This document shows positions 1 through 6,542 of a stretch of 7,743 bases of DNA, piece after piece. The stretch covers positions 1 to 7,743 of the forward strand of contig CANRQD010000064.1 of the NCBI GenBank assembly GCA_947632685.1. Direction: 5' to 3'. Within the stretch, counting starts at the first letter, position 1. Each line of letters starts with the position of its first letter. A program made the translations under genes and the position numbers. The stretch comes from an uncultured Bacilli bacterium. GTDB lineage: Bacteria > Bacillota_I > Bacilli_A > RF39 > UBA660. Under the pieces are notes generated by a model. It ran no database searches. It had not been told where the DNA came from and saw only the letters and a program-made list of their open reading frames with translations.

Positions 1-3
1 CAT
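1..3 (-). CDS. Start codon of a leftward gene running off the left edge
   Basis: The first three bases read ATG on the minus strand. A good Shine-Dalgarno (GTGAGGT, minus strand of 11-17) sits 7 bases upstream. This spacing matches that of the other leftward genes here, so a further gene probably begins at the window edge. No codon beyond the ATG is visible and nothing can be said about its product. The strong terminator at 93-118 lies upstream of it, so it would be a separate transcription unit from the small membrane protein gene. Confidence 0.4.
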
Positions 4-92
4 TATATTTACCTCACTTCCTTTACTTTATTATTCGCAAAAGAAGTTTATTTTCCCTTACTTTTTTTTATTTTTTTATTTATTTTGACAAT
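4..92 (-). promoter_or_regulatory. Upstream region of the left-edge gene
   Basis: This short AT-rich stretch lies between the terminator at 93-118 and the ATG at 1-3. It holds a Shine-Dalgarno at 11-17. A -35-like TTGTCA (minus strand of 86-91) matches five of six consensus bases. The following sequence is almost only A and T on the minus strand, and the best -10 (TAAAAA, minus strand of 65-70, 15-base spacer) is poor. A promoter is expected here because of the upstream terminator, but its exact position is not secure. Confidence 0.3.
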
Positions 93-118
93 AAAAAACT
101 ACTACATTTATGTAGTAG
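93..118 (-). terminator. Rho-independent terminator, leftward
   Basis: Bases 99-106 and 111-118 form a perfect 8-bp stem (CTACTACA/TGTAGTAG) around a 4-base loop. On the minus strand the stem is followed directly by six T residues (93-98). It lies about 20 bases past the stop codon of the small membrane protein gene, where a terminator for the mtaB-recD2-small-protein unit is expected. Confidence 0.85.
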
Positions 119-137
119 CTAAAACATTATATTAGTT

Positions 138-302
138 TTATTCCATATTTTCTAATTTTTCTAACATTTTTGTAGCAGTATTCTTTGCCATTTGCTTTGC
201 GTTATTAAAAGCATCTGGATTTTTCTTTTTATACATCACAGCACCAGCTACTCCTGCTCCCATAATAGCCATAACCGCTAATGTTTTTCCCATTTTATTC
301 AT
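138..302 (-). CDS. Small single-span membrane protein, 54 aa
   Basis: This 54-codon reading frame starts at ATG 300-302 and ends with TAA. It is supported by a strong Shine-Dalgarno (AAGAGGTGA, minus strand of 311-319) 8 bases from the ATG and by a terminator 20 bases past its stop. Residues 7-23 are a Gly/Ala/Met/Val-rich hydrophobic segment followed by YKKKN, giving an expected N-out/C-in single span. The rest is a short amphipathic, lysine- and asparagine-rich tail (residues about 29-54) that could be helical. The layout resembles short YtxH-like proteins of Firmicutes, but the similarity is only of layout and no family is assigned. It lies 65 bases after recD2 on the same strand, with no terminator between, so it is probably the last gene of that unit, although a promoter of its own in the gap cannot be excluded. 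Confidence 0.8.
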   Translation of the reverse strand: MNKMGKTLAVMAIMGAGVAGAVMYKKKNPDAFNNAKQMAKNTATKMLEKLENME

Positions 303-367
303 AATTATAATCACCTCTTATAGAAAATATGAGTACTAAGTACCACTATTATTATGAAAAAAATTTC

Positions 368-2557
368 TTATTTTATTCGATTTATTAAAAAATCTTTTAA
401 TGTTGTTCTTCTTATATCATTACTAGTATTTTTAACTGCTATTTGTAATGCGCTATATTCACCAATTAAATATAATTTCTTTTTACTTCTAGTAACACCA
501 GTATATATTAATTTTTTATAAAGCATTTTTCTAAAATTACTTACTATAGGTATAACCACTACATCAAATTCACTACCTTGAGATTTATGTATACTTATTG
601 CATAAGCAAGTTTAAATTTATTAAAATTACTTGGTGTATATTTTACAATATTACCATCAAAGTCTATATGTATTTCTTTTGGTTTAATACTTATCTTTTT
701 TATTATACCAATATCACCATTATAAACATTATCATCTGGCATATTATTTAATTGTATAACTTTATCTCCCTCACGATATATTATTTCACCTACTAATAAT
801 TCTTTTTTTGATGAATTTTTTTTATTAAAAATTTCCTGTAGTCTATTATTAATATTATCAATACCATTTATAGTTTTATACATAGGCGCTAAAATTTGAA
901 AATCTTTATAAGATAAATCTTTATATGTACTTGCAATATCTTCTATATTATTAATGACTTCATCACTATTGCATTCTATAAATGTTAAATCCTCAGAAAC
1001 ATTAAATATACTTTTATTTAAAGAATCATTATGAATATCATATGCCAAAGATAATATATTTGAGTCATATCCTTGACGATATAATTCTTTTAAATATACT
1101 ACTTCTAAAATATTACTATTTATTAAATCACTAAGAACTTGACCAGGTCCAACTGATGGTAATTGATTATAGTCACCTACAATTATTATTTTAGTATGAA
1201 TACTTAAACCTTTTAATAAATTACTAAATAAATAACTATCAATCATACTAGCTTCATCTATAAGTACAAATTCTACATTACTTTTATTATACTCATTTAT
1301 TTGAAAAGTATCATTTTCTTTATTCCATTTTAAAAATCTATGAATAGTAGAACCAGGATGTAGGGTTGCTTCACTCATTCTTTTTGCTGCTCTACCTGTT
1401 GGTGCAAGTAAGGCAACTTTTTCTATCATATCTCTATTACTATAATTATTAATATTTCTATATAATTCTAAAATAGCCTTTATAATAGTTGTTTTTCCTG
1501 TACCAGGACCGCCTGTAATAATTAAAAACTGTTTTAAATATGATTTTTTTATAGCCTCTTTTTGCAATTCATTGTACTTAATCCCAAAATGATCTTCTAA
1601 TATAGATACTCTTTCGTCGATATCACTGCACCTTTTATCTTTTTCATGTGTTAAAAGTAAGAATCTTTCTGAAATTATCTTTTCTGATTCATACATGTTA
1701 AATAAATAATATTTATCATCTTTTCTAATAATTTTTAAATCTATTTCTAAACTCTCTAAACATTTATTATACAAATCTTCTGATATATTAATACCAAGAA
1801 CTCTAAATATATAACTATAGATTTCTTCTTTATAAAAATAGCTATGTCCATAGGTATTAGATAATTCATTCATTATATATATAATAGATGCTTTAATTCT
1901 ATTAGAATTATCTTTATCTATATTAGATTTAATAGCAATTAAATCTATCTTTTTAAAAGTCATTTCGTAAATATCATCTATTAATGCATAAATATTGTTA
2001 TCAATAACTTCTAATGTATTAGCTTTATATTTATTATATATAATCATACTATCTTTAGTAGAAAAACCTAATTTAGATAAATAAATAATAGTTTCATAGC
2101 TAGATTCATATTCAACTAATTTATCATGAAGAGATTTAGCATTTTTTTCTGTAATAGTAGGTATAAGTACTAAATTACTAGGATTATTTAATATGACATT
2201 AAAAGTATCTTTACCAAGTGTAGATACTATTTTTTTAGCTTTAGCTTCACCTATTCCTTTAAATAAGCCTGATGACAAAAATTCTACCATAGAATCTTTA
2301 GTTTCTGGAATACATCTTTCATAATTATCTACTTGAAATTGTTCTCCATATTTAGGATGCTCTACTAAAGAACCAAATAATCTATATGTATCTATTTCAT
2401 TTAATTCATGAAAATAACCGGTGAAAGTAATTGTTCTATTAATATATATTTCAGCATCTTCTAAATCAGTATCTATAACTTTAAATATACCAATAATATA
2501 ACCATTATCAGTGCTAAATATACTTTTTCTAAACTGTCCTTTAATATAACCTTTCAT
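368..2557 (-). CDS. recD2: RecD2-type ATP-dependent 5'-3' DNA helicase
   Basis: This 729-residue SF1B helicase has the length of the RecD2/YrrC family (about 720-800 aa). These act without RecBC and unwind DNA 5'-3' in repair and replication-fork processing. From the N-terminus: an OB-like domain with the family's NGY..GIFKV segment (about 1-75), helix-hairpin-helix repeats beginning at GLFKGIGEAKAKKIV (97-111), then the two motor domains. Visible motifs are Walker A GGPGTGKT (349-356, Lys355), motif Ia LAPTGRAAKRM (384-394), Walker B VLIDEASM (431-438, Asp434/Glu435), motif III GDYNQLPSVGPG (461-472), motif IV ELYRQ (491-495), an SH3-like 2B insert around 595-650 (QLNNMPDDNVYNGDIG), motif V AYAISIHKSQGSEFD (651-665) and motif VI TGVTRSKKKLYLIG (686-699). 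All catalytic residues are present. The ATG has a Shine-Dalgarno (AGGAGAT, minus strand of 2561-2567). It follows mtaB by 23 bases and is probably co-transcribed with it. Confidence 0.96.
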   Translation of the reverse strand: MKGYIKGQFRKSIFSTDNGYIIGIFKVIDTDLEDAEIYINRTITFTGYFHELNEIDTYRLFGSLVEHPKYGEQFQVDNYERCIPETKDSMVEFLSSGLFKGIGEAKAKKIVSTLGKDTFNVILNNPSNLVLIPTITEKNAKSLHDKLVEYESSYETIIYLSKLGFSTKDSMIIYNKYKANTLEVIDNNIYALIDDIYEMTFKKIDLIAIKSNIDKDNSNRIKASIIYIMNELSNTYGHSYFYKEEIYSYIFRVLGINISEDLYNKCLESLEIDLKIIRKDDKYYLFNMYESEKIISERFLLLTHEKDKRCSDIDERVSILEDHFGIKYNELQKEAIKKSYLKQFLIITGGPGTGKTTIIKAILELYRNINNYSNRDMIEKVALLAPTGRAAKRMSEATLHPGSTIHRFLKWNKENDTFQINEYNKSNVEFVLIDEASMIDSYLFSNLLKGLSIHTKIIIVGDYNQLPSVGPGQVLSDLINSNILEVVYLKELYRQGYDSNILSLAYDIHNDSLNKSIFNVSEDLTFIECNSDEVINNIEDIASTYKDLSYKDFQILAPMYKTINGIDNINNRLQEIFNKKNSSKKELLVGEIIYREGDKVIQLNNMPDDNVYNGDIGIIKKISIKPKEIHIDFDGNIVKYTPSNFNKFKLAYAISIHKSQGSEFDVVVIPIVSNFRKMLYKKLIYTGVTRSKKKLYLIGEYSALQIAVKNTSNDIRRTTLKDFLINRIK

Positions 2558-2580
2558 AATATCTCCTATAACTTCTTCTA

Positions 2581-3855
2581 TTAAATTATTTCACCAATAC
2601 AATATGGATAATCAATATTTATTATTTTAACTTTATAAAATTCATTATGTTTTAATTTATTTGCTATTTTAACATGCAAAAAATTAGAAGTATGACCATA
2701 ACTATAGCCATCTTTATACTCTTCTACTAATATCTCTACTTCTTTATTAACAAATTTATTAAAGTATTTTATTTCTAATTCTTTACTAATTTCTAATAAT
2801 TCTCTACTTCTTTTTTTCTTTAGACCATTTTCTATATGATTTGGTAATTCTTCTGCTTTGGTTCCTTTACGTAGTGAAAAAGGAAATACATGAATCTTTG
2901 CAAATTCTAATTTTTTACAAGTATCAATTGTTTTCTTAAATAATTCATCCGTTTCACCTGGAAATCCTACAATAACATCTGTAGTAATAGAAATATTAGG
3001 TCTTACACGTCTAATTTCAGCAATCTTTTTAAAATAGTAATCTAAATCATATTTTCTATTCATTAATTTTAATATCTCATTGCTTCCTGCTTGTAATGGA
3101 ATGTGCATATGATCTACAATTATATTATTATCTTTTATTAAGGAAATTACCTCTGAATTTATTTCAGTTATTTCAATAGATGATATTCTAAGTCTTTTAA
3201 GATTTTTTATTTTAACTATTTCTTTAAGTAATTCATAAAAATTAGTATTAATATCTACACCATAATTTCCAGTATGAATACCTGTTAAAACAACTTCCTT
3301 ATAACCATTATTAACAAGGCTATTTATTTCTTTAATAACCCTATCCTTATCTTTACTTCTGCATTTTCCTCTAACATAAGGTATTATGCAGTAACTACAA
3401 AAATTTTCACATCCATCTTGAATTTTAACAAATGCTCTTGTTCTTCCCGGAAAATCTGTAATATACATATCCTCAAATTTTGTATACTCATCTTTATATA
3501 AGATTCTCATTTCTTCTTTTTTCTTAAAATAATTATCAAGTATACTAACTATTTTAGACTTATCTTTATTACCAATTACTATATCTAAACCGTCAGTTGT
3601 ATAATCTTTATTAGCTTCGATAAAACATCCCATAGCTACAATGCAGCTATTTGGATTTCTTCTAATAGCGTTTCTAATCATCTTACGACTTTTAATATCA
3701 GATGTGTTAGTGACAGAACAGGTATTTATTATATATACATCACAATAGTCATTGAAATCACATATAATATAACCTGCTTTTTTTAATTCATTAATAACAT
3801 ATTCACTTTCATACATATTAACTTTACAGCCTAATGTTAATATTCCTACTTTCAT
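2581..3855 (-). CDS. mtaB: tRNA (t6A37) methylthiotransferase MtaB
   Basis: This radical-SAM enzyme converts t6A to ms2t6A at position 37 of tRNAs reading ANN codons, using two 4Fe-4S clusters and SAM. With the start chosen here it has 424 residues, typical for the family. The N-terminal methylthiotransferase domain carries TLGCKVN (Cys10), NTCSVT (Cys46) and GCF (Cys77). The radical-SAM triad is CENFCSYC (Cys149, 153, 156). The GIHTG stretch (192-196) is the MtaB-type signature, in place of the GQNVN of MiaB. The C-terminal part from about 365 is the TRAM RNA-binding domain. An ATG four codons upstream (3865-3867) is rejected: the Shine-Dalgarno ATGAGGT overlaps it, and the promoter at 3879-3907 would leave it only about five leader bases. 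The chosen ATG has GAGG six bases upstream. This gene heads the leftward unit with recD2. Confidence 0.95.
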   Translation of the reverse strand: MKVGILTLGCKVNMYESEYVINELKKAGYIICDFNDYCDVYIINTCSVTNTSDIKSRKMIRNAIRRNPNSCIVAMGCFIEANKDYTTDGLDIVIGNKDKSKIVSILDNYFKKKEEMRILYKDEYTKFEDMYITDFPGRTRAFVKIQDGCENFCSYCIIPYVRGKCRSKDKDRVIKEINSLVNNGYKEVVLTGIHTGNYGVDINTNFYELLKEIVKIKNLKRLRISSIEITEINSEVISLIKDNNIIVDHMHIPLQAGSNEILKLMNRKYDLDYYFKKIAEIRRVRPNISITTDVIVGFPGETDELFKKTIDTCKKLEFAKIHVFPFSLRKGTKAEELPNHIENGLKKKRSRELLEISKELEIKYFNKFVNKEVEILVEEYKDGYSYGHTSNFLHVKIANKLKHNEFYKVKIINIDYPYCIGEII

Positions 3856-3878
3856 ACTATACCTCATCTCTGCCAGTA

Positions 3879-3907
3879 ATTATAACATAAATGAGATTAG
3901 ATGTAAA
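3879..3907 (-). promoter_or_regulatory. Sigma-A-like extended -10 promoter of mtaB
   Basis: On the minus strand the -35 is TTTACA (3902-3907, five of six consensus bases), the spacer is exactly 17 bases, and the -10 is a perfect TATAAT (3879-3884) preceded by TGT, an extended -10. Transcription should begin near 3872, giving a leader of about 17 bases before the mtaB ATG at 3855. The promoter starts just past the terminator of the preceding gene, so mtaB-recD2 is transcribed independently. Confidence 0.85.
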
Positions 3908-3910
3908 TTA

Positions 3911-3939
3911 AAAGAAAAAGTATCTTCTAAAAGATACTT
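3911..3939 (-). terminator. Rho-independent terminator overlapping a stop codon
   Basis: Bases 3918-3926 and 3931-3939 form a perfect 9-bp stem (AAGTATCTT/AAGATACTT) with a 4-base loop. On the minus strand it continues into a T-rich run, TTTCTTTT. The stem overlaps the TAA stop (3938-3940) of the anchored acidic protein gene, so the 3' untranslated region is minimal. It separates that gene from the mtaB promoter immediately downstream. Confidence 0.8.
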
Positions 3940-5038
3940 AATCTAATTTTTCTTGTAACTCTTTTAAAGTAACAATAAATTCATTTGTTTTTCTTATTTC
4001 TTCATCAAATTTATCATAGTTGGCCGTATTTTCAAGCATCATATCATTAGAAGGATTATTATCTTCTATTCCAAATATTGGTGAAATAATAGGACTACTC
4101 TTAAATACAATATCATCTCGATATATTTTATCAGAACTTTCTATATTATTAAAATCATTTAAAACTACTTTTTCTTTATTTTCTATTTCAGAAACAGGTT
4201 CGTTTATAATAGAATTACTATTAATTTCTACACCATCTTCTTCATTTTCTATAGTTAACATTTCAGCTTTTATATTTTTCATACGAAGCTCTAAATCTTG
4301 TAAACTAATTGGTTCATTACCCTCATCTTCATATTGTGTAATTTCATTTTGATCATATAACTCATTACCTTTTTTAAGAAGTTCCTCTATACTTATAATT
4401 GCATTTTCCTCTTGCTCTTCTTCAAATTTAGTAAGTTCAATATTATCAATTTGTTGTTCTTCTTTATTTATTAATTCTTCAGTTGCTTTTTTTAATTCTG
4501 CAATAGCTTCTTCTTTATTTGGTTCTATATCAGTATATTCTAATTTTTCTTCACTTGGAGTATTTTTCAATATTTCAACTTCTTTTTTTACAGCAGAGTA
4601 AATTTCCTCAATACGATTTTTTTGTTCATACTCTTCAATAGGAATTACTAAAGGTGTTTCTTCAACCATTTTATTTTGTACACCAGAATTCAAAATTTCT
4701 ACTTCTTCTTTATTATCAATATTTTCCTCAATCTCAGGTACAATATTATTTTTTTCTTCAACACAAGTATTTTCTTCTATTTTAGAAATATTAGGTACCT
4801 CCAAAATATTGTTTTTAGCTGTAAATACATCTACTTTATTTGCTTCTTCTAAATTTTCCATTTCTTTTGACACATCCTCTACTAAATTATTAAGTTCTTT
4901 AGTATTATGTCTTCTCTTTCTAATATAATACGTTTTCTCAAAGATAAATACTATTAATCCAAGGAAACATCCAATTGCTGCTATAATTCCTACTATAATC
5001 ATTTCACTAGATGTTAAAAATTCCATAAATTCGTCCAT
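3938..5038 (-). CDS. Acidic cytoplasmic protein with N-terminal membrane anchor
   Basis: I do not recognise a family. With the ATG at 5036-5038 the protein has 366 residues. A short acidic N-terminus (MDEFMEF...) precedes a single hydrophobic span at about 13-33, followed by the basic patch YYIRKRRH. By the positive-inside rule this gives an N-out/C-in protein, like EzrA or ZipA in topology only. The remaining 320 residues are very rich in Glu, Asn, Ile and Lys, with probable helical or coiled-coil stretches (about 45-65 and 140-195) and low-complexity linkers. Near the C-terminus a hydrophobic proline motif, FKSSPIISPIFGIE (312-325), interrupts the acidic sequence, and a final helix (about 340-366) follows. 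A GTG ten codons upstream keeps the frame open, but the ATG is preferred because GAGGTGA (minus strand of 5043-5049) lies just before it. The gene is flanked by its own probable promoter and terminator, so it appears monocistronic. A scaffold or envelope role is only inference. Confidence 0.85.
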   Translation of the reverse strand: MDEFMEFLTSSEMIIVGIIAAIGCFLGLIVFIFEKTYYIRKRRHNTKELNNLVEDVSKEMENLEEANKVDVFTAKNNILEVPNISKIEENTCVEEKNNIVPEIEENIDNKEEVEILNSGVQNKMVEETPLVIPIEEYEQKNRIEEIYSAVKKEVEILKNTPSEEKLEYTDIEPNKEEAIAELKKATEELINKEEQQIDNIELTKFEEEQEENAIISIEELLKKGNELYDQNEITQYEDEGNEPISLQDLELRMKNIKAEMLTIENEEDGVEINSNSIINEPVSEIENKEKVVLNDFNNIESSDKIYRDDIVFKSSPIISPIFGIEDNNPSNDMMLENTANYDKFDEEIRKTNEFIVTLKELQEKLD

Positions 5039-5243
5039 AATGTCACCTCTACTTTTTAAGTTTATCACAATATCTATATTATAAAAATATTTTTTACATA
5101 ATAATACATCTTATTGACAAATGTTTACAATAAATATTTTTACAGATATTTACATATATCTTTTTTAGAATTATCTATTTCCATAATAACACAATTTTCT
5201 ACTTTTTAGTATATTTTTTTTAAATTTTTCATATTTTTTTAAT
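5039..5243. promoter_or_regulatory. Divergent AT-rich intergenic region
   Basis: This 205-bp region lies between the leftward acidic protein gene and the rightward flippase gene. It holds the leftward Shine-Dalgarno and -10. On the plus strand a perfect -35 TTGACA (5114-5119) has only a weak -10 partner (TATTTT, 5135-5140, 15-base spacer). There are three TTTACA copies at 5124, 5139 and 5149. An alternative plus-strand -10, TATATT (5210-5215), lies close to the flippase start. The last 50 bases are nearly pure A/T with long T runs and no Shine-Dalgarno. I see no RNA gene or open frame here. Confidence 0.6.
5078..5083 (-). promoter_or_regulatory. Probable -10 element for the acidic anchored protein gene
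   Basis: A perfect TATAAT lies on the minus strand 40 bases upstream of the ATG at 5036-5038. It predicts a start near 5071 and a leader of about 33 bases. No good -35 is found at 16-18 bases, and there is no extended TG. The position fits the choice of the downstream ATG over the GTG at 5066-5068, which would have almost no leader. Confidence 0.4.
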
Positions 5244-5251
5244 ATGAAAGA
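5225..5251 (+). promoter_or_regulatory. Hairpin enclosing the spoVB start codon
   Basis: TTCATATT (5228-5235) and AATATGAA (5241-5248) are perfect complements around a five-T loop. Outward pairing extends to 5225/5251 with one G-U pair. The AUG (5244-5246) lies inside the 3' arm. No purine-rich ribosome binding site precedes it. The stem has a single G-C pair and would be weak at 37 C, so a regulatory role is only possible. Confidence 0.35.
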
Positions 5252-6530
5252 GAAATTTATACTATCAACAATAATATTATTAATAGGAGGATTTTTAACT
5301 AAAATCCTTGGTATGATTATAAAAATTGTCATGACAAAGCTTATGGGAACAGAAGGTATTGGATTGTATATGATGATACTACCTACTTTTTCTCTTTTTA
5401 TTTCTTTAGCTCAATTTGGTTTTCCAATTGCAATATCTAAATTAGTAGCTGAAGATAATAAAAATAACAAAAAATTATTTTTTTCTGTTATTCCAATATC
5501 TATTATAATAAATGTTCTATTAATCATAATTATAATTTTTTTAGCACCTTTTCTTTCTACAAATTTATTGCATGATAAAAGATGCACTTTGGGAATTTTA
5601 GCAATAGCTTTAGTAATACCACTTACTACTCTATCAAGTATATGCAGAAGTTATTTTTTTGGCAAAGAAAAAATGCTTCCTCATATTACTAGTAATTTAA
5701 CAGAAGATATAATACGCTTAATTTTAATTATTATTGGAGTTCCATTTATTATTAATAAAGGATTAGAATATGCCGTATGTTATGTAATACTTACAAATAT
5801 TGTAAGTGAATTATCATCAATATTAATATTATTTTTCTTCCTACCAAAAAAGGTACAAATAACAAAAAATGATATTAGACCAAGTAAAATATACATAAAA
5901 GATTCTCTAGATATAGCAGTACCAAATACAACAGCTAGATTAATAGGATCTATTGGTTATTTCTTAGAACCAATAATTTTAACTAGTTCCTTAATTGCAG
6001 TAGGTTATAGTAATACTTATATTGTTAATGAATATGGTATAATTACTGGATATGTTATGCCAATACTTTTATTACCATCATTTTTTACATTGGCAATATC
6101 ACAGGCATTACTTCCAATAGTAACCAAATTATATGCAAATAAAAAATATACTGAAACAAAACGTAAAATAAAGCAAAGTATAGTAATGTCCTGTATAATT
6201 GGAATACCTGTAACTATATTGTTAATAATTACTCCTGAAACATTTTTACAATTAATTTATAACACAACAAAAGGAGCTAATTATTTGAGATTTTTAGCTC
6301 CTTTTTGCCTATTTCAATATATTCAAGCACCTTTATCATTTAGCTTAGATGCGATAGGAAGAAGTATTGATAATATGAAAGCAACACTACTTGGTACAAT
6401 TATTAGATCAGTATTACTTTTAATATTATCTTACTTTAAAATAGGTATATGGTCACTTATAATATCAACATCTATAAATATACTTGTCGTAACATTTTAT
6501 AATATTAAACAAATTAAGAGATGTCTATAA
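5244..6530 (+). CDS. spoVB: SpoVB-type MOP-superfamily lipid-linked precursor flippase
   Basis: This 428-residue polytopic membrane protein belongs to the MVF/polysaccharide-transporter branch of the MOP superfamily. Members move undecaprenyl-linked cell-wall or polysaccharide precursors across the membrane. The start aligns well with SpoVB: a GGFLTKILG segment (15-23), GTEGIGLYMM (35-44) and the FGFPIAISKLVAE stretch (58-70). Further SpoVB-like sites are ARLIGSIGYFLEPIIL (231-246) and LRFLAPFCLFQYIQAPLS (348-365). I count about 12 hydrophobic spans, the last near 402-419. B. subtilis SpoVB has about 518 residues and 14 spans, so the terminal pair seems absent. The gene stops cleanly with TAA after IKQIKRCL. 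MurJ/YtgP is the main alternative within the superfamily, but the N-terminal match favours SpoVB. No Shine-Dalgarno precedes the ATG. The gene is alone on the plus strand and ends 12 bases from the convergent gene. Confidence 0.88.
   Translation: MKEKFILSTIILLIGGFLTKILGMIIKIVMTKLMGTEGIGLYMMILPTFSLFISLAQFGFPIAISKLVAEDNKNNKKLFFSVIPISIIINVLLIIIIIFLAPFLSTNLLHDKRCTLGILAIALVIPLTTLSSICRSYFFGKEKMLPHITSNLTEDIIRLILIIIGVPFIINKGLEYAVCYVILTNIVSELSSILILFFFLPKKVQITKNDIRPSKIYIKDSLDIAVPNTTARLIGSIGYFLEPIILTSSLIAVGYSNTYIVNEYGIITGYVMPILLLPSFFTLAISQALLPIVTKLYANKKYTETKRKIKQSIVMSCIIGIPVTILLIITPETFLQLIYNTTKGANYLRFLAPFCLFQYIQAPLSFSLDAIGRSIDNMKATLLGTIIRSVLLLILSYFKIGIWSLIISTSINILVVTFYNIKQIKRCL
6269..6306. repeat. Perfect 12-bp inverted repeat inside spoVB, terminator-like
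   Basis: Bases 6269-6280 (AAAAGGAGCTAA) are exactly complementary to 6294-6305 across a 13-base loop. The GC core GGAGC/GCTCC is flanked by an A run on the left and five T on the right, the layout of a bidirectional intrinsic terminator. It falls in codons 342-354 of the flippase (around TTKGANYLRFLAPF), so it lies within coding sequence. The match is direct. Termination activity is unproven. Confidence 0.6.
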
Positions 6531-6542
6531 TATTTTTATATA

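Noticed and set aside
329..344. Small palindrome (GTAC-TAA-GTAC) between recD2 and the small protein gene
   Set aside because: A stem of only 4 bp with no T run on the minus strand. It is too weak to call a terminator or operator.
354..521. Plus-strand 55-codon frame with a signal-peptide-like start
   Set aside because: It lies almost entirely antisense to the conserved C-terminal end of recD2 and has no ribosome binding site. The hydrophobic look comes from AT-rich codons in reverse.
4020..4352. Plus-strand 110-codon frame
   Set aside because: Antisense shadow of the acidic anchored protein: Glu/Asn/Ile codons reverse into Ser/Ile/Leu/Phe. It has no start signals.
5066..5068. GTG as the start of the acidic anchored protein
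   Set aside because: It has no ribosome binding site and the predicted transcript start is about 3 bases away. The ATG at 5036-5038 has a strong Shine-Dalgarno.
5112..5122. Spo0A-box-like sequence (minus strand, TTTGTCAAT)
   Set aside because: A single near match in very AT-rich DNA that also contains the TTGACA -35. There is no other evidence for sporulation control here.
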